NCBI GenBank assembly: GCA_947579665.1
Contig: CANPUZ010000047.1
Span: forward strand, 124,001-188,000
Length of the DNA stretch: 64,000 nt
Reading direction: 5' to 3'
Source of the DNA: Sympetrum striolatum
Lineage: Eukaryota; Arthropoda; Insecta; Odonata; Libellulidae
Shown here piece after piece: positions 47,540 through 58,455 of the stretch. Every line of letters begins with the position of its first letter. The stretch's first letter is position 1. The translations under genes were made by a program, and so were the position numbers. Below the pieces are notes generated by a model. That model made no database searches. It worked only from the letters and a program-made list of their open reading frames with translations, and was not told the DNA's origin.

Positions 47540-49352
47540 ATACAGCACTAGAAATACTGACATCTCATACTCATAATTATTCTGTTCCAAATTTTAATTT
47601 TAGTCATAGTATTAATATCTCAACAGTGAATGTTACCGTTGATGAAATTTTAAAAATTCTGAGGAAACTGGATGTATCAAAAAGCCCTGGCCCTGACAAC
47701 TTGCCTCCGTTACTTATCAAAAACTGCTGCGAAGCTTTGGTCTTTCCCCTTTATATTATTTTTAATAAATCCTTAGACTACGGTATTTTTCCGGATTTCT
47801 TGAAAACTTCTTATGTAATTCCAGTGCATAAGAGTGGTAACAAAAATGATGTGAACAACTACAGACCCATTGTTATCCAATCTGTTTTAGCAAAGGTACT
47901 CGAAAGTTTAGTGACAAATAGACTTACCCCACTTATTGAGAATGTTTTAGATGATGAACAACATGGGTTTAGGAGTGGCAGGTCTACTGTCACTAACCTA
48001 TTATCTTTTCAGCACTTTGTCACCACCGCAGTACATGATCATCATCAAGTAGACACTATTTACTGTGATTTTACCAAAGCATTTGACAAGGTATGCCATT
48101 CCATGCTTCTAGCAAAGCTTAGAGCTTATGGTATTAGTGGGAATTTATTATCTTGGTTCTGCAGTTACTTGTCTAATAGAAAACTAAAGGTGAAAATCAA
48201 AGGTATTACTTCTTTTCCCTTTGAAGGCGTATCTGGAGTCCCTCAGGGATCCCATCTGGGACCTATTTTATTCTTGATTTTCATTAATGATATTGGAACC
48301 ATAATTAAACCAATTAATTATCTTATGTATGCTGACGACATTAAAATATTTCATACTATTGATTCGAATACAGATGCTTTTGCACTGCAAAGGTGTTTGA
48401 CAGATATCTCTGAATGGTGCAAAACAAATGCTATGTTTTTAAATATTAGTAAATGTAATGTTGTCACCTTCTGCAAATCCAAGTCACCTATAATAACTGA
48501 CTATTCATTATCTGGAAAAAGTCTTGTAAGATTGGACCATAAACTGGATTTGGGTGTTCTCTTTGTTTCCGACTTGTCTTTCAGTAGGCACATAGATACC
48601 ATAATTACTAAAGCCTATAAAATTCTTGGTTTCATGTATAGAAATTGTAGGGATTTTAACAATATTTTTTGCTATAGACATTTATATATCACCCTAGTTC
48701 GACCAGTTCTCGAATATAGTTCAATAGTTTGGTCCCCTTCTTATCATAAGTACGACTTAGGCTTAGAGAGAGTCCAGAATAAATTTCTGAGACTGGTGGC
48801 TTTTAAGTTTGGAATTGAGAGAGAAAGTGGAGAATATGAAAAGACATTGAAATTACTAAATATACACACACTCTCTGCTCGTAGGAAGCAAAATGGAGTT
48901 CTATTCTTACACTCTCTGTTAAATAATCATATCAAGTCTTCTTATCTTTTATCTCTTATAAATTTTAGGGTTCCAATTGTTCATTCAAGATCCCATCATT
49001 TATTTCATATTCCATATGTATGTAATAATTATTTGTATTTTCTGCCTATTTTTAGAATAATGAGAGATTTTAATAGTCATTGTAAATCCGCTGATATATT
49101 TTACTTTTCACACAATGTATTCAGAAATTTTATTTTAAAAAATGTTTAATGGTGCAGAATTATTAAGGTGTATTTTTCTTTTATTGTAACATGTAATGTG
49201 TTATCTCCAATTTAATTGTAATTTTCATTTGTGTCAATCTTCTTTAATTAAGCTCATATGTTTATTTTCAAACTTTTCAAATGTTACCTTGGTCATTTTC
49301 AACATTTGTAATAGGACATCTGTCCGTTTAAATAAAGTATTATTATTATTAC
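47540..49352 (+). mobile_element. 5'-truncated jockey-type LINE
   Basis: Contains the C-terminal part of ORF2 (reverse transcriptase, no endonuclease) and a 3' UTR of about 190 bp. The UTR ends AATAAAGTATTATTATTATTA, a simple-repeat tail at about 49,338-49,352. The 5' boundary is placed loosely: the frame is closed by TAA at 47,518 and similarity to RT begins near 47,560. The truncated 5' end and 3' microsatellite tail are classic target-primed reverse-transcription products. No target-site duplication was located. Confidence 0.85.
47626..49149 (+). CDS. Reverse transcriptase of a jockey-type LINE (ORF2 C-terminal part)
   Basis: An uninterrupted 507-codon frame, open back to 47,521. The codon at 47,626 is GTG, and the frame simply enters from the lost 5' part, so no true start is present. 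RT motifs are in order: SPGPDNLPPLLIK (motif 0/1), NYRPIVIQSVLAKVLE, DEQHGFRSGRST, YCDFTKAFDKV (48,061 on), GVPQGSHLGPILFLIFINDI (48,235 on), YADD (48,328-48,339) and the thumb region 'DLGVLF...FSRHI'. A typical C-terminal SIVWSPSY...LERVQNKFLR segment follows. It acts in target-primed reverse transcription, using a nicked chromosomal end as primer. Without an endonuclease this copy cannot mobilise itself. The lack of any stop or shift over 1.5 kb means the insertion is recent or the frame is still selected. The fragment at 28,063 is the same type. Confidence 0.9.
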   Translation: MNVTVDEILKILRKLDVSKSPGPDNLPPLLIKNCCEALVFPLYIIFNKSLDYGIFPDFLKTSYVIPVHKSGNKNDVNNYRPIVIQSVLAKVLESLVTNRLTPLIENVLDDEQHGFRSGRSTVTNLLSFQHFVTTAVHDHHQVDTIYCDFTKAFDKVCHSMLLAKLRAYGISGNLLSWFCSYLSNRKLKVKIKGITSFPFEGVSGVPQGSHLGPILFLIFINDIGTIIKPINYLMYADDIKIFHTIDSNTDAFALQRCLTDISEWCKTNAMFLNISKCNVVTFCKSKSPIITDYSLSGKSLVRLDHKLDLGVLFVSDLSFSRHIDTIITKAYKILGFMYRNCRDFNNIFCYRHLYITLVRPVLEYSSIVWSPSYHKYDLGLERVQNKFLRLVAFKFGIERESGEYEKTLKLLNIHTLSARRKQNGVLFLHSLLNNHIKSSYLLSLINFRVPIVHSRSHHLFHIPYVCNNYLYFLPIFRIMRDFNSHCKSADIFYFSHNVFRNFILKNV

Positions 49353-50764
49353 CCATAATTACTCTTAAATAAGATGGGTAAAGCTTTCCTTCTGGGGAAA
49401 TATTTCTTATTGTCAGGAGAATCTATTACTGCTGAATCTTAATGCTGGTTTCATGGGCCTCGTCTATTCTTCCTTAAAACTTCTTGGTTTAAAGATAAGG
49501 AAGACATTTACGATATCTTGAAGATGCAGAAATTTAAATGTGTGAATTGCTCGACATTTATGTAGGATTAACTGGCGGAAGCTCTAATTATATGCATGAA
49601 TGTATGCACATTGTATGCAAATTCCTATTTGCCTACGTGATTATATCCTACTAATTTTCAAAGCAAAATAAATTTACAGTGATAATAAATAATTTTGACT
49701 ATGATAGGTCTATCGTTAATGGTTTATGAATTTTGGATGTAAATGAACGTTTTAGAAGTGAGTTCACATAACACCAAATGCAGTAGGTAAGGAAAATTAA
49801 ACTTGAAAACTGCCACAAAAATCGGAACTTTTTCGAATGGTTGATCTCATTTACATTCACTTTGGCTGAACCATTGAAAAATATTTTTCCGGTCACCTTC
49901 TAACCAGCATTATGTTGTCTTAAAATGGCTTAAATCGTTTTCTCAATCTTGTAATTGAACCATTTTCTCAATTGTATAAACAGCCTACATCCCAGGATCT
50001 GTGCACATAATTTCTGAACTTTTTTACCATATTATCTTTACATTTCTTAGATGTATGCCTTAGTGTTGAAGAGAATCAGCATTCTCTTCTTAGTATGCAT
50101 AAAATTTTCTGTATCCCCATTGTTTATTTTCCTATCATCATCTCCATGCTTTATGTAAAAAATATATAAGTAATTAATTGTAACCCCATTCATATTCCTT
50201 CATCGACAAACTTTTCATTATCTTTCCGTCCACAACTAAGAATGGCATCTTCAAGTAATTCTCCCTCTCGTGAAAAACCTCACCTCGAATATAAGACAGT
50301 CTGAAGCGACTAAAGACAGAAGTAACCTGTGACTGCTCCAATGAAGACCCTTTCTCTTTCCTCTCTCACCCCCATGGAGAAGCTACCTTTGTTTCGTTGA
50401 GAAGCCCAGTATGAATGGCACTCATATCGTTATGTAGATGAAAACAAGGAGAGCAGAAATAGCACCCAAGGGAACTGACCGCTGAAACCCTTAGTAGCAG
50501 ATTTAAATTTATTATTCATGCATGAGTGCATTACGTGCGTATTTTAAAAATGGAGTTGTATAAAATTGTTGGATCATACCTTTTTCCAATGTTGAAATTA
50601 TTAATCGTGTTAGCATTCCAACATTTATTACGGAGAAGGTGTAATTGAAAGGAATTAAATAATTAGAAGTATATTATTAAATTCTTTTGGTGCTTGACTC
50701 GACTCTGCACGACTATTCCTTCTGATTTAATTATTCTAAAGAAATGTTCGCACATATCTATATA
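49353..50764. other. Nothing recognised
   Basis: AT-rich sequence between the LINE and the module array. Short frames only. Confidence 0.4.
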
Positions 50765-51930
50765 ATATATATATAGATGCTTCTCCGGATTCATTCATAT
50801 ATATACCTATATAGATAGATAGGATACAAATTCACAGCCTAAACTACAAGCGTCATTGATCTGAAATTTTTATGACATATTGGCCATAACGTGAAACCCC
50901 CAGGAAAAAAGAGACTTTGATCCTCAGTGTCATAGGTTCGATTCCAGAGGGCCCCAAAGTCCCGATTTTTCCCGTTTGAATGCATTGCCGTGATTTTCGG
51001 GAATTAAAAAAAAATACTTTCCGGATAGGTAGAGAAGTAAAACTCAAGGTGCCTATATTTATGGTCTTGGACTTTCGAAAACATCAATGACTTTTACAAA
51101 AGTTATCCTGGGTTCGATGCTAGGACGATGCAAAGATCTGCCCTTTAAAATACATGGGAGCCGTTTTTCATTATTTTTTTAGATGCACTTATCGAAATGA
51201 TAGGATGTTCGTGCTTGGCTGGAAGATGTATGGTACGAATAAGTTTTAGAAAAAAATTTTCATAAGACCGTACTGTTCCTGGGTTCGAAGCCAGAGCACA
51301 ATAACGTTTCTCTCATAAGGAATATAAAGGAAAAGTAGGACGTCATTTGAGGCAGTTGTAACCAATATTTCTGCTTGAATTTGCATACGCGGTTAGAGAT
51401 GGTGTTTTTCTTTTGTGCTGCATAGAAAGTATTGCCTGTGAGACCCGGGTTCGATGCCGGGCAGTAAAAATATCACCCATATATAATACTATGGGGTATC
51501 TTATCATAATTTTTTTATGCATTTATCGATATGTAAGGGAGCTCTTACTTAGATGGAAGATGTATATTAACACTTTGTTTAAGAAAAAAAATAGATAAGA
51601 CCATGCTGTTCCTGGGTTCGATGCCAGAGCACATTATAATTTCTCAAATAAGGAGTGTATGTGAATAGTAGGACGTCGTTTGAGGTAGTTGCACCTAATA
51701 GTTTTGCTTGAATTTTCACACATAGTTTGATATAGTAATTTTCTATTTTGCTGCATAGTAAGTACACCAGGAAGACCGGGGTTCGCTGCCAGGTGATTAA
51801 ATTGCAGCGAATTCTACGAATATTTTGAATTTTTTTTTTCTTTTGATGTCCGTCCCGGTATATGATGCCGATATGAAATTAGTGTTGTCGATCTGCTTGC
51901 AGTATGCAAGCTACATTTTACTCGTATAAT
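50765..51930 (+). repeat. B-box-module unit, copy C
   Basis: About 1.15 kb. It begins with AT-rich boundary DNA carrying TAGATGCTTCTCCGGATTCA and ends with the hairpin GCTTGCAGTATGCAAGC. It contains six modules, each centred on a B-box-like GGTTCGAT.CCAG core, near 50,936, 51,110, 51,287, 51,446, 51,610 and 51,775. Modules 3-4 and 5-6 are more alike than other pairs, suggesting a two-module duplication inside this copy. Non-coding. Confidence 0.85.
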
Positions 51931-53106
51931 ATATAGATGCTTCTCCATATATACCTAGATATATATATAGATGCTTCTCCGGATTCATTCATATATCATA
52001 TATATATATATATATATAGAGAGGATACAAAGTCACAGGCTAAACCACTAGCGTCAATGGCTTGAAATTTTTACGACATATTGGCCATAACGTATAACCT
52101 CCAGAAAAATTGCGATTTTGAACCTCAGTGTCATGGGTTCGATTCCAGAGGGCCCCAAAGTCCCGATTTTTCCCGTTTGAATGCATTGCTTTGATTTTCG
52201 GGAATTAAAAAAAAATACTTTCCGGACAGGTAGAGAATTAAAACTCAAGGAGCCTATATATATGAACATGATCTATCGAAAACATAAATGAGTTTTACGA
52301 AAATTATCCTGGGTTCGATGCTAGGTCGGGGCGAAAATCGGCCGTTTAAAACGCATTGTGGAGATTTTTAAGATTTTTTTTGGACCCCTTTCCGAATGCA
52401 TGGAAACTTGAAATTTGGCATGGGGTTAGAAATCATAAATATATTTCATAATCAAATTTTTTTTATTCGCTTATGGTCCTTGGTTCGATCCCAGAGGGCC
52501 ATTTGTACTCCACAATGCATTTCTTATGGAGATAACGGAAACAGATTTTAGGTACTTCTCGGCATGATATTGACTTCAAACTTTGCATAAAATATGATCA
52601 AGTTAATTAAAATCTAACTGTGCAGTCACAGCTACCAGTGTGTCCTGGGTTCGAAACCAGGCGTCTCTACAATCAGTAACTGATCCGATTTTCAATAATA
52701 ATTTTGAACCCTTTCCCAACAATATAGAAACTTGAAATTCGGCATGTAGTTAGATATCATAGATAAATTTCAAAATCATGTTTTAGATTTCCAGGATCGT
52801 CCTTGGTTCGAATCCAGAGAGGCATTTACATTCGTGAAAATAAGAACGTCTTTTGAGGCAGTTGTAACAAATATTTCTGCTTGAATTTTCACACATAGTT
52901 AGAGATGTTGATCTTCTATTGTGCTGCATAGTAAGTTTACCAGTAAGACCCGGGTTCGATGCCAGACGATAAAATAACAGCGAATTTTAAGAATATTTTG
53001 AATATTTTTTTTTGTTCAATTGAGAACCGTCCCATATGATGCCGATATGAAATTAGTATTGCCGATCTGCTTGCAGTATGCAAGCTACATTTTACTCGTA
53101 CCTAGA
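51931..53106 (+). repeat. B-box-module unit, copy B
   Basis: Head-to-tail with copies A and C. The same TAGATGCTTCTCCGGATTCA boundary occurs twice near 51,935-51,990, followed by a (TA)n tract. Cores lie near 52,135, 52,310, 52,481, 52,645, 52,800 and 52,945. Recurrent inter-core strings are AATGCATT, AAACTTGAAATTTGGCATG and GAGATTTTTAAGAT. It ends in the GCTTGCAGTATGCAAGC hairpin. Confidence 0.85.
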
Positions 53107-54215
53107 TATACACTCATTCACTCACTCACTCACTCACTGGGGATCAAAATTCTAACCATCTTCCACAAGTGCCAAAGACTTGAAATTTTTAGGACGTATT
53201 GGCCATAACGTGTAACCTCCAGGAAAAAGCCAACCTTGAACCTTGGTGTCATGGGTTCGATTCCAGAAGGCCCCAAACTCCCGATTTTCTCCATAAGGAT
53301 ATATGGTGAAGATTTTCGAAAATTTTTTTGAGGCACTTCCCGGAAAGGTAGAGAGTTGAAATTCAAGGGATCGCTAGATGCCCTGGATATCCAACAAAAA
53401 TAAAAAAGGCATTGCCGAACATGGTCCATGGTTTGATGCTAGGTAGGGGCAAAAATCGGCCGTTTAAAATGCATTGCGGCAATTTTTAAGATTTTATTTG
53501 GACCATTTGCCGATGGCATGGAAACTTGAAATTTGGCATGAGGTTAGATATCATGAATATATTTCATAATAAAATTTTTTATGTTAGCTGATGGTCCATG
53601 GTTCGATCCAAGAGGGCCATTTGCACTCCTCAATGCATTTCTTACGGAGATAACGGAAAAAAAATTAAGGTACTTCCCGGCATGCTATTGACTTCAAATT
53701 TTGCATTATACAAGAGCAAGTGCTTACAAATCAAACTGCTCATTCACAGCTTACAATTATTTCTGGGTTCGACACCAGGTGTCTCTGCAATCAGAAGTTG
53801 ATCCGATATTAAGGGATTATTTTGAAACCTTTGCCAATATTATAGAAACTTGAGATTCGGCATATAGATATAGATCATAAATAACTTTCGGAAACATGTT
53901 TTAGATTTCCAAGATCGTCCTTGGTTCGAATCCTGAGAGCCATTTACATTCGTGAAAAGTGGGACGTCGTTTGAGGCAGTTGCAGCCAATATTTCTGCTT
54001 GAATTTTCACACAATTTTAGAGATGGTGATCTTCTATTGTGCTGCATAGTAAGTTTACCAGGAAGACCAGGGTTTGATGCCAGACGATTAAATAGAAGCA
54101 AATTTTAAGAATATTTTCAATCCTTTTTTCATCCTTATAAGGTCCGTCCCAATATGATCCTGATATGAAATTAGTGTTGTCGATCTGCTTGCAGTATGCG
54201 AGCAACATTTTACTC
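53107..54215 (+). repeat. B-box-module unit, copy A
   Basis: Opens with an (ACTC)n microsatellite (53,110-53,139). Cores lie near 53,250, 53,425, 53,590, 53,760, 53,920 and 54,065. It ends GCTTGCAGTATGCGAGC and then TTTTACTC. Module order and spacing (175, 165, 170, 160, 145 bp) match the inverted copy at 62.9-64.0 kb, so the six-module structure predates the dispersal of units. Confidence 0.87.
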
Positions 54216-54871
54216 TTACAATATAAAGCAGTTTGTTAAAAGACTACAGGTTCGATAGTAGTAAGTTCTAAACGACCGGAGCCCTCGGCTGAGTATACTT
54301 CAAGAATATAACTCTGTATAGAACTTAATTATTTGATATATTCCTTAGCTATGATTTACATGACGAAATACGACACAACATGACCCTATTCTCAACGATA
54401 ATGATTGTCGCAGCCCAATGGAAAAAAGATTATTGCGAGATTATAGCGAGGACAGATGGCCTATCTCACGTATAGTATAAAGTGTGCTACTATTCAAATT
54501 ATTTAAATCAAAATTCCCTGTAAATGTAAATGGCGTCCAAACAACTACGCGACTTTCATAAATTTGTTTTCAATGAAAACTAGCAACTTATTTCCTATTT
54601 GAGTTCCACTATCATAAATCATTATTTGTAATAGCAGGTATTGTTTAATTATTACTCCATTTTATTCTTATTACATTTTTTTAATTTCCCCTTCTTCCGT
54701 TGACCTAATTTACAGTAGTTCATATTCTCTTAATTATCTTATCATAATCTTTACGAAAACATTCATCCTGCGGGCATGTGGAGCATTAACTGAAATAACC
54801 AATTCCATTCAAAATCTGCATTGATGGAATATTTTATGTTAGGAGGAGATATGAGCAGTCAAAGTAATTCA
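54216..54871. other. Nothing recognised
   Basis: AT-rich sequence with no supported feature. Confidence 0.35.
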
Positions 54872-55081
54872 TAATGTGAGTCACGATATACCTAATGCTG
54901 TCAAAGAATAAAGAAGAGGGTCTTGATGAGCGTTTCGCTACTGGGTGTAGCATCTTCAGAAGAAACTTCGATACGTGAGTCTCGAAGTCACTTCTGAAGA
55001 TGCTACACGTAGTAGCGAAAGGTTCGTCAAGACCCTCTTCATTATTCTTTGACAGCATAAGGTATATCGTGACTTACATTA
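54872..55081. repeat. Long foldback element (~95-bp arms)
   Basis: TAATGTGAGTCACGATATAC at the left is the complement of GTATATCGTGACTTACATTA at the right. The arms stay about 90% complementary through GCTGTCAAAGAATAA, GAAGAGGGTCTTGA and GTAGCATCTTCAGAAG to a short loop near 54,975. A MITE-like palindrome. Being so nearly symmetrical, it is probably a young insertion. Confidence 0.82.
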
Positions 55082-55690
55082 TTAACATTGCTGTCAGTGG
55101 TGTTTTAATATTATTAAAGTAATTCATGCCCAATATTTTATGAAGAAGAGCGAATTACATTTGAGATTCGAGCCGATTTAACGAAATACGAATTTAATTC
55201 TTTCATAATACAATACTGCTTCTACTGCAGCAAAAGCAATGACTTTTAGCAATTATTAATAAAATATATACCATCACAAAAGCCTTCAAAACGTGCCAGG
55301 CGTAAAGAGGAAGACGAAAAGCACGCTCAAAACAGAGAATCTGAAAGACTCGCCCTTCTCAAGTTATGCTGGTTGCATCTAAGGTGACAACTTTTTTATG
55401 CTGCTAGCTGTACATTGAAGGATGATATTCACACGCATTACTCAAGTTCCTTTAAAATATTGTCTGGACAAATAGCCAAAATGGTTTAAAGTAAACTGTA
55501 TGGACAGTTATAGATGCTCCGAAATTCCCATGTCTGGCTCTAAACATCATGACTTTTACACCAAAGAGAATTCACAGACACTTCTCTGTAAAGCTAAAGA
55601 TTTGATTAATCCTCTGCTAATATCATTTTAAAAGCTTATATATATTTGAGAAGCCTCAGGGTCAGAGTCAAGGTAGTTTAACCATGTAAT
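55082..55690. other. Nothing recognised
   Basis: AT-rich sequence with no supported feature. Confidence 0.35.
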
Positions 55691-55694
55691 TTGT

Positions 55695-56440
55695 TGTCTG
55701 ATGGCTATCAGTAAACATCATTGCAAAAATGAAGAAAATGCTATGCTTATTAACTTGAATAATTTTCCAACTATACAAGCTCAACTTTGTTGACTTATAC
55801 AATCCGCATTAAACTGAAATACTAAGTAACATAAAAGGAACAATTTTGAGCACAGCCAACTAAAATCATAAAATGCATTATGCTCTACTTACTCAAACCG
55901 AATGTGCCATTGAAAAAATTGTTCATCCCAAAATTAGAGCAAGAGAAGTTTAATAATCATTTGCCCACAAATCTATATCTAAAGTGCACGTTAAGACCAA
56001 GACATTTGCAGCACTGTCTAAGTGTTTATGATCAACATATATGCCTCTGAATAAGTATATCAATACGAGTATACACTGTTTATGAAATGCCAGTGGTAAC
56101 TGTACGCAAGTCCTCATGTTATTCAAAATTGTTTGATTTGGTTTGATGGACAGATTCCCTTTAATTAAAAACTATCGGCTGACAGTTAAATCTCAACTCT
56201 TTGGGGTCTTTAATTTTATATATAAAGACATTCGTCTGATCGAAAGGGCTATCTGCAAACATCTTTACAAAAATGCAGAAAATACTATTTATTTGAATAG
56301 TTTGCAACTGTACACTTTTAACTTAATAAACATTTAGTCTGCCTTGCATTGGAATGATTAGCTGAATAGAGAGAATATTTTTTCACTCAACTAACTAAAA
56401 TCAAATAATGCTTTGCATTGACTGCTATCTGATCTCATAT
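55695..56440. repeat. Diverged two-copy duplication, period ~545 bp
   Basis: GGCTATCAGTAAACATCATTGCAAAAATGAAGAAAATGCTAT at 55,700 parallels GGCTATCTGCAAACATCTTTACAAAAATGCAGAAAATACTAT at 56,248 (each shown here only for alignment of conserved positions). The AACTAAAATCA..AAATGC block at 55,859 parallels that at 56,394. The copies are well diverged. Non-coding. Confidence 0.5.
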
Positions 56441-56510
56441 TATTCCTGCTACTGTACCATAATGAATGAAATACAGTTCATTTTTCTTCTCGTAAAATAC
56501 ACTTTATAAG

Positions 56511-57107
56511 CTACAGAGGATTGAGTGGTGCTAAATGATGTAGGATTAAGAAATTAAATGCCAAGAAAAGTGACACTTCAATCCTCTTGAAAAACCTGGG
56601 GTGTGTAGATAATATTGCCAAAGAACTATTCACTCTACGTGATATTAAAAATATTTTTAACCCACCACCTAATTCAACCAAAGACCAAATCATCCAGGTT
56701 TTCCATTAATTTTGTCAATGATTGTAGTTATAAACTAGCCCAAACTATTGGAACAGACCAGAAACGTCCCGCTTTTTATACCGGTCAGAACATCGGGTCA
56801 TTACCTTGCAACACCAAAGACCGTTTAGATCCTCAGACCAGATCAGGAATATACAGACTTGCTTATAATAATAGTGACACTGTTTACGTTGGTCGTACGG
56901 CCTGCAATGTCAGATTAACAATGACCATTTTTCCGACTTCTCCACCCGTATTCTAAACCATGGACAAATTGGTACCAAATTAGACCATTTTGAAGAGTTT
57001 TACATTCACCTTCACCAATTTTGTTCCATCCCTTTAGCTAATGAGGTTTTGTTTTCTAATAGCCAGTCCCCACTCTTCAAGACTCTTTTCCCCTTCCTCT
57101 CGTGATA
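56511..57107 (+). pseudogene. GIY-YIG endonuclease relic (Penelope-like element type)
   Basis: Frame pieces read LKNLGCVDNIAKELFTLRDI, then after a shift GSLPCNTKDRLDPQTRSGIY and RLAYNNSDTVYVGRTACNVR. The GIY...YVG pair with the following R is the catalytic start of a GIY-YIG nuclease, and the preceding KDR.DP..R linker is what precedes this domain in Penelope-like retroelements. A second shift near 56,925 leads into FSDFSTRILNHGQ and a C-terminal tail ending at TGA (57,105). The reverse transcriptase is absent. In the family the nuclease nicks DNA to prime reverse transcription; this copy is dead. Confidence 0.7.
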
Positions 57108-57353
57108 TAACATTGTTTCTTTTTACTCCTCCTCCTTCGTGTCCCCTTTGTTTGGTTTTTGCATTACGTTCTTGCTCCTAGAAATAACTTCTGTTCTGGA
57201 GATGGTGCTGTGACAATGAAACTGGTAAACAGTTTTCTGAAAATTTGTGCAATTTGTGCAAGTGTGCTTTACCTTCGTAAGTTTTGACAGTAAAGATTCT
57301 TTGAGCAGGCATTCAAAAGAGGGGATTAATAAGAGAGATTTTTGTACCTTTAT
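57108..57353 (-). other. 3' UTR of the minus-strand gene (probable)
   Basis: Sequence downstream of the minus-strand stop at 57,354-57,356. Read on the minus strand, the stop itself overlaps AATAAA (TAAATAAAG). No second signal is compelling. The GIY-YIG relic lies beyond it in the opposite orientation. Confidence 0.35.
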
Positions 57354-57972
57354 TTAGATGGGCGTCAGCAGAAGGTTGAAGTCCTGAAGGGCTGACCTCA
57401 CTGTCTCGTACAGGGGCCTGTTCTCCTCCCGGGGCCCGTACTCGGACCCTTGGGGCCCTACCCCTGGCCCGCACAGGGTCTGCAGCTTGCTGATGTACGA
57501 GTAAAAGTTGTCGTGAGTGATTTTCTCTGGAGAAGATGACACGGAGGAAGATGCTGAAGACGACCAGGAATCGTGGTTCGCAGACTGCGGGTGGTGAGGA
57601 TGCAGGTTGGACGCCCCCTGGTGATGCAGGTGATGCTGATGGTGCAGGGGATGGTGCCCTTGCTGCAGCTGTGGCGGCATCGCTTGTAGACCATTGTGGG
57701 CGGGGCCGAAGGAATGCGGAAGGTGGCTGTGGATTGGCGGAGGGTGCAGATACGGGTGGGGACTGGGGAGGCGTTAGGGTGCGGATAGTACCCTTGGGGG
57801 TTCCCTGGGCTCCCCGTGGGCCATTGGGGGGCTGTGGCTGAGGGCCCTGGGGCCCCCCATTTTTGTACGAAGATGGGATGCGTACGTGCTCCAGGAGCGT
57901 GATCACGTTGTTGCGGAGAGACTCATAGTACTCGTTGAGGTTCGAACTGCGCTGCGCGATGGCCTGCGTCTC
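57354..57972 (-). CDS. Last coding exon, Gln/His/Pro-rich nuclear-type protein, possibly AF4/FMR2 (Lilliputian) family
   Basis: On the minus strand an excellent acceptor (ATCCTTTTCCCCAG) opens the exon in phase 0. The start reads ETQAIAQRSSNLNEYYESLR, then NNVITLLEHVRIPSSYKNG. A Gly/Pro/Gln-rich stretch and a His/Gln-rich stretch follow (PQLQQGHHPLHHQHHLHHQG). The ordered end reads HDNFYSYISKLQTLCGP, then PLYETVRSALQDFNLLLTPI and stop. GC content is about 60%, far above the surroundings. The two halves lie in different frames: a single-base offset is needed between 57,776 and 57,752, where C-runs occur, so either an assembly error or a real mutation is present. The FY..I..L..LCGP...LV...LQ.. 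pattern weakly resembles the C-terminal homology domain end of AF4/FMR2 proteins, which scaffold transcription elongation complexes in the nucleus. The exon is convincing; the family is a guess. Confidence 0.65.
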
Positions 57973-58455
57973 CTGGGGAAAAGGATCTATGAAATAGGAC
58001 AGAGTTGCTTATAATTCTTAAAGAATACTAAAGCCACCATTTAGCAGTAGCTTTTTGAACAAAAATCATTGTAATTTATAAATTAATTACCTTATATGCC
58101 GGTGTATAAGTCGACCTTTGACACCTTAAATAAATCTCTCAAAAACCAGTGGTCGACTTATACACCGAACATAAAATTCAATCTTTACCACCGAGGAGTA
58201 AATAAGTGAAACTGCCTCCTTAACACTCGTTGTACACAAACTCTCGACACTCACCTCAATTATTTCTTACTGAAACTAATTTTCGGCAAGTCTTATTAAC
58301 GTAGATATCACAAAACTAATCAACAAATACAATTTCGGCCCAAAGCATGTTTTCTATTACTCCATGGCGGTAGTGCCAGGTAGATGGAATACCTTTACGT
58401 AAAATGGTGCATTTCTGAAATTGTTTCCGCCTTAATTTTTAGAGATATTCCTTAA
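57973..58455 (-). other. Intron sequence upstream of the last exon, with a small foldback
   Basis: Lies upstream of the 57,972 acceptor on the minus strand. At 58,100-58,167 the 17-bp arms CGGTGTATAAGTCGACC and GGTCGACTTATACACCG are perfect complements, a MITE-like terminus pair. The piggyBac element begins immediately after TTAA at 58,452-58,455, so it probably sits in this intron in the opposite orientation. Confidence 0.5.
58452..58455. other. Left TTAA target-site duplication of piggyBac
   Basis: TTAA directly before the terminal repeat, paired with TTAA at 62,364-62,367. Duplication of TTAA is the hallmark of piggyBac insertion. Confidence 0.85.

Noticed and set aside
57536..57841. 101-codon plus-strand frame
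   Set aside because: Antisense shadow of the GC-rich minus-strand exon.
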